Assembly (NCBI GenBank): GCA_027592325.1
Contig: JAQCKO010000009.1
Span: 1-44,159, forward strand
Origin: a bacterium
GTDB taxonomy: Bacteria; Patescibacteriota; Patescibacteriia; UBA9934
Direction: 5' to 3'
Length of the DNA stretch: 44,159 nucleotides
This document shows, one piece after another, positions 7,807-15,656 of the stretch (position 1 is its first letter; the number at the start of each line of letters is the position of its first letter). Made by a program: the position numbers and the translations under genes. The notes below the pieces were generated by a model that saw only the letters and a program-made list of their open reading frames with translations, was not told the DNA's origin and searched no databases.

Positions 7807-8665
7807 AGGTTGAAAAGAATGGTTTTGATAGAAGGTAAACGAGGGCGACGGGAATAGAAATTGCTCCACCAATGATCAGCAGGTGAATGAGTGCCGTCGT
7901 AATACCGCGTGCAATAAGAGCGAGCTTTGCGAATGCTTCGACGGCGTCTTGTTTAGGGCGGAAGCGTGTTCCTTCAAGCGGGAGAGTGATTTCCTTGGTC
8001 ATTGAGACGTACAAGCTTGCAAATGCAACCTCATCTTCGAGTCCTTGTTGTTGCGCTTCGTAGCGCTCAATGGTCGTACGAATGCGCGAGAGCTCGCGCT
8101 CTATCGCGAGAAGGTCTTCGATATTGGTTGCTGATGCAAGAAGCTCAAGGTACCGTGCTTCTTCGGCTACTGCTGCACGCAGCCGCGCGTTGATATCGAC
8201 CAGCTGATCGGTGACGTCGTCTGCACCAATCGAAAGTGAGTCAACTACTTCTGCAATGGCCTTTACGTCTTCAAGGGCGGCTTCGAAATCAGCAGAAGGG
8301 ACTTGAAGTGTGGCGTAGCCGCTGTAACGATCGTCATAGCGAGCGATGGATCGATGTGTGACTTCACCCTCATATATTGACGCGATGTCAAGAAGTGCAT
8401 CAACCGCATTGTCCATATCACGAACACGCATGTCGATGCTCCCTATTTTAATAAGATCCTGTTCACGGGCTTCTGGGAGTGCATCAAATCCCATATAGCT
8501 GCTAAGCGCATCGTCTACAATATAATCCAATTGAGGCGAGGTTTCACTGCGCTCTGTAGAACCAGAACTACGTATTTCGTTGGTTCGCACTATGCCGCTT
8601 ATGCCGGCAAAGACAAGTGCAAGCGTAATGAAAACGGTAAGTAAAATGGTAGGGATATATTTCAT
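7784..8665 (-). CDS. DUF4349 membrane protein
   Basis: The 293-residue product has an N-terminal hydrophobic helix (about residues 4-25), a DUF4349-type extracytoplasmic domain and a C-terminal helix at about 252-278 ending in KPFFSTYGKKRKK. The domain hallmarks are IKIGSIDMRVRDMDNAVDAL, TLQVPSADFEAALEDVK, VTDQLVDINARLRAAVAEE and LLAIERELSRIRTTIERYE, with coiled coil in the latter part. DUF4349 proteins are common cell-surface proteins of unknown function. The ATG follows the transketolase N-subunit stop as TAATATG, so translation is probably reinitiated. Its place between two halves of one enzyme is unexpected. Confidence 0.88.
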   Translation of the reverse strand: MKYIPTILLTVFITLALVFAGISGIVRTNEIRSSGSTERSETSPQLDYIVDDALSSYMGFDALPEAREQDLIKIGSIDMRVRDMDNAVDALLDIASIYEGEVTHRSIARYDDRYSGYATLQVPSADFEAALEDVKAIAEVVDSLSIGADDVTDQLVDINARLRAAVAEEARYLELLASATNIEDLLAIERELSRIRTTIERYEAQQQGLEDEVAFASLYVSMTKEITLPLEGTRFRPKQDAVEAFAKLALIARGITTALIHLLIIGGAISIPVALVYLLSKPFFSTYGKKRKK

Positions 8666-8666
8666 A

Positions 8667-9572
8667 TTATTCACATTCTGATTGAATGGTACCGCCGAGC
8701 GTGCGGATCTGTTTTAGCGCTGTTTCTCGTTGTTTATTCCGAGCTACTTTATCTTCAGGGCCTTTTCCGGGTGGTGCTCCGTGCCACTTATAGTCAAATT
8801 CCATAAAATCAACACCTTTTCCAGGGATTGTATGCGCAATAATCACAACCGGGTGTTCCCAAATGGATTGTGCGTAGCGGCAGGCATCGACAAATTCCGC
8901 AATATTGTGTCCATCAACTTCAATCACGTGAAAATTGAAGCTTTCGAATTTTTGTCGTAGTGGTTCAAGCGGCATAACATCTTTGGTATAGCCGTCAATT
9001 TGAATGTTATTGCGGTCAATAATCCAAGTGAGGTTGTGAAGATCATATTTTGCCGCGAACATTGCCGCCTCCCAGGTGATTCCTGCTTCAAGCTCGCCAT
9101 CTGACAATATGCAATATGTATGCCATGGAAGCTCTTCTTTTTTTGCAATATAAGCGAGTCCAGCCGATTGCGGTGATCCGTCTCCAAGAGGCCCTGAAGT
9201 ATTTTCGAGCGCCGGCATATGTGAGATTTCAGGATGTCCTTGGAGCCTTGAACCAAGCTTTCGGAGAGTCATGAGTTCATGTTTTGGGAAGTATCCCGCA
9301 TGTGCCATTGCTACGTAGCGAATAGGGACAACGTGTCCGCAAGAGAGAAGAAGCCGGTCACGCATTTCCCACATCGGCTTTTTGGGATCATGTCGCAAAA
9401 CATGAAAGTAAAGGGCGGTAAAAATATCGGCAAGGCCTAATGGACCGGCCGAATGACCGCTCCCGGCCACCGTAAGCATTTCGATCAGATCTTTGCGAAT
9501 CTGATTTGCTCTCGTCTCAAGTTCCAGCAACTTTTTCTCGGTGAGGGTAGGAATGGGGCGTATATGCGGCAT
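8667..9572 (-). CDS. tktA-like half: Transketolase, N-terminal subunit
   Basis: This is the diphosphate-binding half of transketolase, 301 residues. His40 in GSGHSAGPLGLADI, the thiamine diphosphate/Mg motif SDGELEAG (157-164) with the downstream DRNNIQ, and GKGVDFME are visible. It would form the active enzyme with the subunit at 6814-7806 and feed the non-oxidative pentose phosphate pathway with rpe and rpiB encoded 2 kb upstream. It is the first gene of a three-gene operon with its own -10 box. Split transketolases are common in archaea and in some bacteria, including candidate phyla. Confidence 0.94.
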   Translation of the reverse strand: MPHIRPIPTLTEKKLLELETRANQIRKDLIEMLTVAGSGHSAGPLGLADIFTALYFHVLRHDPKKPMWEMRDRLLLSCGHVVPIRYVAMAHAGYFPKHELMTLRKLGSRLQGHPEISHMPALENTSGPLGDGSPQSAGLAYIAKKEELPWHTYCILSDGELEAGITWEAAMFAAKYDLHNLTWIIDRNNIQIDGYTKDVMPLEPLRQKFESFNFHVIEVDGHNIAEFVDACRYAQSIWEHPVVIIAHTIPGKGVDFMEFDYKWHGAPPGKGPEDKVARNKQRETALKQIRTLGGTIQSECE

Positions 9573-9581
9573 ACTGTAGGT

Positions 9582-9590
9582 AGTATATCA
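9582..9590 (-). promoter_or_regulatory. Extended -10 promoter (TGA-TATACT)
   Basis: It ends 9 bases before the transketolase ATG at 9572. No Shine-Dalgarno sequence is present, so the transcript is probably leaderless or nearly so. Confidence 0.5.
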
Positions 9591-9661
9591 GTAGTCATGA
9601 GATAATTCGGCGCAGAAGCCTAGAATGACGTTATACAAACGATATGAACCTTCTGTTGTAA

Positions 9662-9694
9662 ACAAAAAACTAGGCGCAAGGCCCAGTTTTTTGT
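9662..9694 (-). terminator. Terminator of the cupredoxin-like gene
   Basis: ACAAAAAACT (9662-9671) pairs with AGTTTTTTGT (9685-9694), with a GGC/GCC inner stem and a five-base loop. The T-run on either strand would allow bidirectional action. It lies just after the stop at 9708. The rest of the 135-base gap shows only the promoter above. Confidence 0.8.
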
Positions 9695-9707
9695 GTGTTT
9701 AGCGTTC

Positions 9708-10532
9708 CTACGGACTTAATTCTACGTACACAGCTCCCGTTGCTGTTCCATTGTAGCTATCGAAGAATGTGTAAACATCTTCTTCATTGAATTGCTTGAT
9801 GAAGTTTTCCCCTGGTTGCAATGTTCCGCTTCCCCAAGTGAGATCATCAGCTGTCACAGAATGTGGGGTGGACCCTGTATTCGTGAAGCGAACTACTTGA
9901 CCAACTTCAATCGTTACATCGATAGGACTGAATGCACTATCAGTGATATTCATTCCTTCTGGCGCTCGAAGATTTTTATCTGTATTAATCGTTTCTATCG
10001 CATTCATGACCGTTTCTGGATTGTAATCCGTTTCGAGTGTGAGCGGCGATCCAATCGTATAGCTAGCGAAGAATGCATCTGCTAGGTCATCAATCTTCGT
10101 ATTCCAGCTTGATCCGTACAGATTTGTCGCAACAGCTTCAGAGTCGATACTATGAAGTGTTCCACCGGTTGAAACCGCGTAAACAGTCGGGTCAGAAACA
10201 ATCTTAACCATCTTCACACCTGGTCGGTAGGTTACATTCCCACCAATTTGTGTCTTGGTGATATCGATGTCAGAAATTGTAATGACGTCGTCGAAATTGT
10301 CGTACCAAGTGAAGTAATTCCTATCATTTGTGAACACGTAGCGTCGTTCATCTGCGCCCATATAATAGACGGCTGAATTACTAACGCTTCGAATGAGGTC
10401 ACCCGCTTCAATTTCTGAAAGCGGAGTTACAGCTTGCACTTGTGAAGGTGCAGCAGCGAAGAATGCAGCAAGGGCAATCGCCGTAGCGATACCAGCGAGC
10501 GCAATATTGCGAAGAGATCCTGTAAATTGCAT
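9708..10532 (-). CDS. Secreted protein with degenerate cupredoxin-like C-terminal domain
   Basis: The 274-residue product has a signal peptide (hydrophobic stretch about residues 10-28, likely cleavage after SQVQA near 35). A middle domain contains AVYYMGADERRYVFTNDRNYFTWY and VYAVSTGGTLHSIDSEAVATNLYG, a pattern I associate with secreted Patescibacteria proteins of unknown role. The C-terminal 75 residues look like a cupredoxin: FSPIDVTIEVGQVVRFTNTG followed by PHSV with one candidate copper His. However, the expected Cys, second His and Met are replaced in FFDSYNGTATGAVYV. Copper binding is therefore doubtful; a structural role is more likely. It has its own promoter and terminator. Confidence 0.8.
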   Translation of the reverse strand: MQFTGSLRNIALAGIATAIALAAFFAAAPSQVQAVTPLSEIEAGDLIRSVSNSAVYYMGADERRYVFTNDRNYFTWYDNFDDVITISDIDITKTQIGGNVTYRPGVKMVKIVSDPTVYAVSTGGTLHSIDSEAVATNLYGSSWNTKIDDLADAFFASYTIGSPLTLETDYNPETVMNAIETINTDKNLRAPEGMNITDSAFSPIDVTIEVGQVVRFTNTGSTPHSVTADDLTWGSGTLQPGENFIKQFNEEDVYTFFDSYNGTATGAVYVELSP

Positions 10533-10559
10533 AGACGACTAAAGTATTAGTACAAAGGA

Positions 10560-10568
10560 ATTATAACA
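10560..10568 (-). promoter_or_regulatory. Extended -10 promoter (TGT-TATAAT)
   Basis: The box is 27 bases upstream of the ATG at 10532, giving a leader of about 20 bases without a clear ribosome binding site. A weaker TACTTT lies 8 bases before the ATG, so the leader may be shorter. Confidence 0.45.
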
Positions 10569-10589
10569 TAGTTCGATTGTGTGTACACC

Positions 10590-11237
10590 CTACCGATTAT
10601 AACGTTTCAAAAGGTCTGCTGCATGGTCGCTTTTCCAAATCATACTTGATGCAGCAAGTCGATCGGCACCAGCATCAAGCATGGCATGGACGGTTTCTTC
10701 ACGTACACCGCCATCCACACTTATTTGATGATGAGAGAAGCGTTCTCTTGTTTCTGCGATTTTTTGCAAAATGGTGTCACCAAGAAATAATTGACCTGAT
10801 GTACCTGGGTGGACGCCCATGATCATGATTCCATCCGCTTCTTGAATTTCATGGGAGAAATCGCTTACATCAGTTTCTGGATTGAGAGCGATTTCGGCTT
10901 CCAGATTCAATTTATGAATTTGATCAATGATTGGCTTGAGTGGACGGTCAATCTCCGCATGCACAATTGCTCGTTTAACGGGTGCGCCTGACATTTTCCA
11001 GGCGTTTATGATGGGAAGCGGATTCTGAACCATGAGGTGAAGTTCTATGTGGGGATACAGGCTGTAGGGAGTGGGGTATAAGGATGGATCAAATATGCTT
11101 TCGGCATCGAACATTGAATGATCAAGAACATCAATTTGGATGGTTGGGGTGAATGTCCATAAATCTGTGCGCGCAATACGCGCACAAAAATTGGCTTCAG
11201 TTGTTGCAAGGATGGCAGGGACAAGGACTTCATGCAT
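10590..11237 (-). CDS. rpe: Ribulose-phosphate 3-epimerase-like protein
   Basis: The 215-residue TIM-barrel protein should interconvert ribulose 5-phosphate and xylulose 5-phosphate. Conserved metal-site strands are seen in IQIDVLD, IELHLMV and ISVDGGV, and the phosphate-binding region as MIMGVHPGTSGQLF. The usual DGxFxPN loop after the first Asp is changed to DHSMFDAES, so this is a divergent member. The ATG follows the rpiB stop by two bases, so both are cotranscribed. With the transketolase halves nearby, it supports a non-oxidative pentose phosphate route for making ribose. Confidence 0.85.
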   Translation of the reverse strand: MHEVLVPAILATTEANFCARIARTDLWTFTPTIQIDVLDHSMFDAESIFDPSLYPTPYSLYPHIELHLMVQNPLPIINAWKMSGAPVKRAIVHAEIDRPLKPIIDQIHKLNLEAEIALNPETDVSDFSHEIQEADGIMIMGVHPGTSGQLFLGDTILQKIAETRERFSHHQISVDGGVREETVHAMLDAGADRLAASSMIWKSDHAADLLKRYNR

Positions 11238-11239
11238 AA

Positions 11240-11695
11240 TTAATTGTTCGCTTCTATATCTTGTATCGCATTTAATCGTCGTAAATGCCTTGGCGCCATT
11301 GACGGATTATGTTCTAAAAAAGCACGAATAATCTGCAGAGGATCGTCCTTGATATGCAAGCGACCCGGTAGGCAGAGAATATTTGCATGATCGTCATTTC
11401 GCATTGTGCTTGCAGCTTCTTTACTGTAACCAATCCCGGCGCGGATTCCATCAAATTTATTTGCAGTAATGCAAATTCCCTCTGCATTACCGCAAAATAA
11501 AAGGCCAAGACTGTCTGCGTGCTCGTTTACCGCATTTGCGACGCGCTTTGCGTAAACCGGGTAATCATCATTTGGATCAAGCGTATGTGCTCCAAGATCC
11601 TCCACATCCACATCAAATCGCTTCAAATACGTCTTCGCAGATTCTTTAAGCGCGAAGCCTGCATGATCACTTCCGAGAAAAATTGTTTTTGGCAT
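11240..11695 (-). CDS. rpiB: Ribose-5-phosphate isomerase B-type protein
   Basis: The 151-residue protein belongs to the RpiB/LacAB family, isomerising ribose 5-phosphate and ribulose 5-phosphate. The N-terminal IFLGSDHAGFALKE is diagnostic. The catalytic Cys is in FCGNAEGICITANK, with GIRAG following and MRNDDHANILCLPGR near the end. The motif has NAEG where most homologues have SGIG or TGIG. The start at MPKTIFLG lies one base after the upstream stop (TAATATG). The gene lies between a lipoprotein gene and rpe in one operon. Confidence 0.92.
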   Translation of the reverse strand: MPKTIFLGSDHAGFALKESAKTYLKRFDVDVEDLGAHTLDPNDDYPVYAKRVANAVNEHADSLGLLFCGNAEGICITANKFDGIRAGIGYSKEAASTMRNDDHANILCLPGRLHIKDDPLQIIRAFLEHNPSMAPRHLRRLNAIQDIEANN

Positions 11696-11696
11696 A

Positions 11697-12599
11697 TTAG
11701 CGAAATTTATGTCGTTGTTCTGGCGGTGGAGCTGATTCACGGCGTTCACTCTCGAGCTCCGCAGCGTATTCTGCGCGTAATTCGCGGTGCACTTCACGCC
11801 GCGCTTCAAGTGCGGCTTCTTCGCGCTCCCGAAATGCCTGTCTACGTTCTTTATACACGCTCAGGAGAACATCATCGGTAAGACCGATCTTCCTGTACCA
11901 ATCTGTATATCGTTTCAATTTGACGTCAGCATCTGCATAATTTACAAATGCCTCTCCAGTTTCGATTGCACGTATTGATCGCTCAATAAGATCGATGTAT
12001 TCGCTTGCAGTAAATTGCCTTGCTGTTACTTCATCATATTCAAACTGATATTCAAGATGACCAAAATACTGCTCAGATGGAATGATCGGGACCTCGATTG
12101 TATACGCGAGGTCACCTTCATTGATAGCAACATCGATAATATCTTCAACAGGTAAGTCTCCGTAGAGTTTACGCAATTCCCTGCTATGGCCGTGATTGCT
12201 ATGTGCAGCCTCATGGATAGCAATATTTATCGTCCATTCTTCCATTGCATTCGCGTTCAGTCCCATCGTATCCGATGAAAAAGGTCGTTCATGATGTTCA
12301 CCAATTGTTCCATCGTAAAAATCAGACTTCGGATAATATACGTAAATCCGCCCGTTTTGATGCATGTTATTTAGTTCAGAAAGTGCAACTTCAAAGGCGT
12401 CTCGCATTTCCGGTTTATTTGCCCCAATGCGTGAAAAATCAGCCGCATCAATAAGGGCTCGTGTCATTTCACTTGAAATATTTGTTTCCCTAACAAGAGC
12501 ATCTATCGCAGCTTGCTGCTCTGCATTTGGTTCAGCAAAATCAGCGCCAGAGCAGGCGCAAGAGAGTAGGGCGGCTGCAGTAAGGTGTTTATGTCCCAT
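11697..12599 (-). CDS. Putative lipoprotein metallopeptidase (HExxH)
   Basis: The 300-residue product has a short N-terminal hydrophobic segment with a lipobox-like LLSC (Cys14), suggesting lipid attachment. HEAAH at 129-133 in an amphipathic helix (INIAIHEAAHSNHGHSREL) matches the zincin active site; a third ligand could be a Glu further on (INEGD or YEVTAR region), not certain. The C-terminus from about residue 245 is a charged coiled coil rich in Arg and Glu. I do not recognise a specific peptidase family. It heads the rpiB-rpe operon and has a TATAAT box 8 bases before the ATG. Confidence 0.7.
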   Translation of the reverse strand: MGHKHLTAAALLSCACSGADFAEPNAEQQAAIDALVRETNISSEMTRALIDAADFSRIGANKPEMRDAFEVALSELNNMHQNGRIYVYYPKSDFYDGTIGEHHERPFSSDTMGLNANAMEEWTINIAIHEAAHSNHGHSRELRKLYGDLPVEDIIDVAINEGDLAYTIEVPIIPSEQYFGHLEYQFEYDEVTARQFTASEYIDLIERSIRAIETGEAFVNYADADVKLKRYTDWYRKIGLTDDVLLSVYKERRQAFREREEAALEARREVHRELRAEYAAELESERRESAPPPEQRHKFR

Positions 12600-12607
12600 A
12601 CACTTGC

Positions 12608-12613
12608 ATTATA
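12608..12613 (-). promoter_or_regulatory. -10 promoter (TATAAT), probably leaderless
   Basis: A perfect consensus hexamer on the minus strand ends 8 bases before the ATG at 12599. It is back to back with the ileS leader promoter at 12630-12658. Confidence 0.55.
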
Positions 12614-12629
12614 ACGTGCTCCGCGTTAA

Positions 12630-12658
12630 TTGACGATTTTCATGATTTTCGCTACGCT
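12630..12658 (+). promoter_or_regulatory. Promoter of the ileS leader
   Basis: TTGACG (12630-12635) is separated by 17 bases from TACGCT (12653-12658). Transcription should start near 12665, four or so bases before the leader-peptide ATG at 12669. The -10 hexamer is only fair. Confidence 0.5.
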
Positions 12659-12668
12659 GAGGGTAGAT

Positions 12669-12716
12669 ATGAATACTACAGCAGTGATTATCGGAGCTGA
12701 GATTATTCGCCGTTAG
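12669..12716 (+). CDS. ileS leader peptide (two Ile-Ile pairs)
   Basis: A 15-codon frame encodes MNTTAVIIGAEIIRR and ends with TAG. Four of fifteen residues are isoleucine, as two tandem pairs (ATT ATC at 12687-12692 and ATT ATT at 12702-12707). It sits between a candidate promoter and an antiterminator/terminator pair upstream of an isoleucyl-tRNA synthetase gene, so the Ile codons are likely sensors of charged tRNA-Ile. Like many genes here it starts about 10 bases after the -10 box without a Shine-Dalgarno sequence. The stop codon overlaps the first base of the antiterminator arm, so a ribosome at the stop would mask that arm. Confidence 0.65.
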   Translation: MNTTAVIIGAEIIRR

Positions 12717-12772
12717 GTGGGCTCACTTCATGCTGTTTGAAGAAGAAAGCCCCGCCACGCGGGGAAATTTTT
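12716..12772 (+). terminator. Attenuator: mutually exclusive antiterminator and terminator of ileS
   Basis: Terminator: CCCCGC (12750-12755) pairs with GCGGGG (12759-12764) around a three-base loop, followed by AAATTTTT. Antiterminator: GGTGGGCT (12716-12723) pairs with AGCCC(C)GCC (12748-12756) with one bulged C, using the whole left arm of the terminator. A third option pairs GAGCT (12694-12698) with GGCTC (12720-12724). A ribosome stalled at the Ile codons would leave 12716-12723 free and favour readthrough; one finishing at the stop would cover it and favour termination. Confidence 0.65.
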
Positions 12773-12778
12773 ATACCT

Positions 12779-15655
12779 ATGTCACAAAAAAAACACGCAG
12801 ATCAAGAGAAAGATGTCATTGATTATTGGGAAAAACATGAAATTTTTCAAAAATCGATCACAAATCGCCCAGAAGGGGAGCTTTATAATTTTTATGATGG
12901 CCCTCCGTTTGCCACTGGAACACCGCACTACGGGCATATTGTGGCGAGTGTCCTGAAAGATGTCGTGCCGCGTTTTTGGACAATGAAAGGAAAGCGTGTA
13001 GAGCGTAAATGGGGATGGGATTGCCATGGTCTTCCGATTGAGGCAATCGTTGAGAAAGAATTTGACCTAAAAACAAAGGCGGATATTGAAAAAATGGGTG
13101 TTGCCGAATTTAATGGTGCGTGTGACGCAAAGGTGATGGCGTATGCTGACGAATGGAAAAAAGTTATTCGTCGCCTTGGCCGTTGGGTCGACATGGAGAA
13201 TGATTACAAAACCAAAGACATCAATTACATGGAGTCGGTTTGGTGGGTGTTTAAGCAGCTCTTTGACAAGGGACTCATTTACGAAGGCTTTAAGAGCATG
13301 CATATTTCACCGGCACTCGAAACGGTTGTTTCAAATTTTGAGGTGAATCTTGGAGGCTATCACGATATTACAGACCTCACGGTGACAGCGAAATTTAAAC
13401 TGACGTCGGGAGTGTACGAAGGGACGTCTATCCTTGCTTGGACGACAACTCCATGGACGCTGCCTGGGAATGTCCTTCTTGCAGTCGGCACGGAGATCAC
13501 CTATAGCTTAGTTGAAGTAGATGGTGAACAATGTATTGTCGCGAGCAAGCGCGTTAAGGATGTTTTTGAAGGGAAAGCGTATAAAGAAGTGAAAACGGTC
13601 AAGGCGGCCGAGCTACTTGGTTCTTGTTACGAGCCACTTTTTCCGTATTTTAAGGATCATGCAAATGCCTTCCGTGTTGTTGCTGGAGACTTTGTAACCA
13701 CGGAAGACGGAACAGGAATTGTGCATATTGCGCCAGGTTTTGGTGAAAATGACATGCATCTTGGGCGGGAAGAAGAGGTTGAGCCGATTTTGCATGTTGA
13801 AATGAGCGGGCGCCTTGTGCCAGAACTTGAAGATGCTCTCGCAGAAGAGGGCTATGATGTTAAAGGTTGGGCGGTGAAGAATAAAGAAGACCACATGCAC
13901 GTCGATGTAGAGATGGTGAAATGGCTTGCGCATCATGGAAAGCTCTTCGCAAAAAAGAAAATCGTCCACAGCTACCCAGTATGCTGGCGCACTGATGTCC
14001 CGCTTATTAATTATGCGGCATCGTCTTGGTTTGTGAAGGTGACCGATCTTCGTGACCGTCTTGTTGCAACGAATAAAGAAATTAATTGGGTGCCTGGGCA
14101 TATGAAAGAGGGCCGCTTTGGAAAGTGGCTTGAAGATGCCCGTGACTGGGCCGTGAGTCGTTCACGTTATTGGGGAACGCCACTTCCTATTTGGAAAAGT
14201 GAGGATGGTGACGTACTCTGTATCGGTTCAGTTGAGGAGCTTGAAGCATTGACCGGTCAAACTATTGTCGATCTTCACAAGCACATTGTAGATGAACTTG
14301 TCATTGAAAAAGATGGGAAAACGTATCACCGCATTCCTGATGTCCTTGATTGCTGGTTTGAATCAGGTTCGATGCCGTATGCACAGGGACATTATCCCTT
14401 TGAAGGGGAACAGCAATTTGATGGAGGGTTCCCCGCAGAATTCATTGCGGAAGGGCAAGATCAAACCCGCGGATGGTTCTATACTCTCCATGTGCTAGCG
14501 AACGCACTTTTTGACATGCCGGCGTACAAAAATGTTGTCGTGAATGGGATTGTGCTCGCAGAAGACGGGAAGAAAATGAGTAAGCGCCTCAAGAATTATC
14601 CTGATCCTATGGAGGTAATGGAACGGTATGGATCAGATGCTGTGCGACATTATTTGATGGCATCTCCTGTTGTGCGTGCTGAGAATTTACGCTTTTCAGA
14701 GAAAGATGTGCATGAAGTAGAAAAGAAATTTATTTCTATTATGCGCAATGTGCAGACCTTTTACGCGCTGTATAAAGATACAGAAGATGGTCGCGCGCCG
14801 GCGCTTCATCATCCGCTTGATCGATGGATTATTGCGCGTCTGAATGAAACACTCAAGGAAGAAACAGAAGCGCTTGAAACATACGATTTGCAGCGCGCTG
14901 CGCGAAGTTTGCAACCTTTTGTGACGGATCTTTCTACTTGGTATGTGCGCCGTTCGCGTGATCGTCTGAAGGTTGAAGGAGAAGATCAAAAAGAAGCACT
15001 AGCAACCTTACGTGAGGTTTTCCAAACGTTCTCGCGGATGATTGCGCCATTTATGCCATTCCTTGCTGAAATTCTTTACCAAGAGGTGAACGGCGATTTT
15101 GCGGGTGAGCGGAAACAACTCTCTGTACACCTTGAGGATTGGCCAGAGCCAGGAGAAATCGATGTGGCAATTTTGGACGAAATGGGAGAGGCGCGTGCCC
15201 TTGTTTCGCGTATGCTTGACGCACGTGAAGAGGCTGGCGTGCCGATTAAACAGCCACTTGCGATGTGTACGCTCACGGTTCCCGCAGGTGTGATTGGAGA
15301 CGAACTCCTCGCGGTTATTCTCGATGAAGTAAATGTGAAATCGGCAGAAGTTAAAAAGGGTGAGATTGCTGCAGAACTCGACTTTCTTGTTACACCTGAA
15401 CTTCGCCGCGAAGGATTGCTTAGGGACGTCGTTCGGCGTGTCAATGCCTTGAGGAAAGAAGCTGGGAAAACAATTGATGATCGTATTCATTTGCGCATTT
15501 ATTCAGAACACCCTGATGTACAGCGCATGTTTGAGGATCATGTTGAAGCACTAAAAGCGGCAACACTCGCGGATGGCGTTGAATTCACGGAAGAAACGGG
15601 AGAGGTATCCGCAGAGATGCGTACAAAGGAAATCGACATTCGTGTAAGCTTCTAA
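12779..15655 (+). CDS. ileS: Isoleucyl-tRNA synthetase, eukaryote-like type
   Basis: The 958-residue class I synthetase charges tRNA-Ile. The HIGH motif is PHYGHI (49-54) within YDGPPFATGTPHYGHI, and KMSKR is at 599-603. The editing domain lies between, with the WTTTPWTLPGN motif near residue 220. The signature around HIGH and WGWDCHGLPIE is that of the eukaryote/archaea-like (type 2) enzymes rather than the E. coli type (DGPPYANGxIHIGH). The start is taken at MSQKKHAD, 7 bases after the attenuator T-run; an upstream in-frame ATG lies inside the attenuator. It is followed one base later by the DHH-like gene. Confidence 0.96.
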   Translation: MSQKKHADQEKDVIDYWEKHEIFQKSITNRPEGELYNFYDGPPFATGTPHYGHIVASVLKDVVPRFWTMKGKRVERKWGWDCHGLPIEAIVEKEFDLKTKADIEKMGVAEFNGACDAKVMAYADEWKKVIRRLGRWVDMENDYKTKDINYMESVWWVFKQLFDKGLIYEGFKSMHISPALETVVSNFEVNLGGYHDITDLTVTAKFKLTSGVYEGTSILAWTTTPWTLPGNVLLAVGTEITYSLVEVDGEQCIVASKRVKDVFEGKAYKEVKTVKAAELLGSCYEPLFPYFKDHANAFRVVAGDFVTTEDGTGIVHIAPGFGENDMHLGREEEVEPILHVEMSGRLVPELEDALAEEGYDVKGWAVKNKEDHMHVDVEMVKWLAHHGKLFAKKKIVHSYPVCWRTDVPLINYAASSWFVKVTDLRDRLVATNKEINWVPGHMKEGRFGKWLEDARDWAVSRSRYWGTPLPIWKSEDGDVLCIGSVEELEALTGQTIVDLHKHIVDELVIEKDGKTYHRIPDVLDCWFESGSMPYAQGHYPFEGEQQFDGGFPAEFIAEGQDQTRGWFYTLHVLANALFDMPAYKNVVVNGIVLAEDGKKMSKRLKNYPDPMEVMERYGSDAVRHYLMASPVVRAENLRFSEKDVHEVEKKFISIMRNVQTFYALYKDTEDGRAPALHHPLDRWIIARLNETLKEETEALETYDLQRAARSLQPFVTDLSTWYVRRSRDRLKVEGEDQKEALATLREVFQTFSRMIAPFMPFLAEILYQEVNGDFAGERKQLSVHLEDWPEPGEIDVAILDEMGEARALVSRMLDAREEAGVPIKQPLAMCTLTVPAGVIGDELLAVILDEVNVKSAEVKKGEIAAELDFLVTPELRREGLLRDVVRRVNALRKEAGKTIDDRIHLRIYSEHPDVQRMFEDHVEALKAATLADGVEFTEETGEVSAEMRTKEIDIRVSF

Positions 15656-15656
15656 T

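Noticed and set aside
12600-12778. T-box riboswitch upstream of ileS
   Set aside because: The conserved T-box sequence AGGGTGGNACCGCG is absent; AGGTGGGCTCAC is only a faint resemblance. The leader peptide explains the region better.
12771-12779. TATACC as the -10 of ileS
   Set aside because: It is one base from the ATG and overlaps the terminator T-run, so transcription would start inside the gene.
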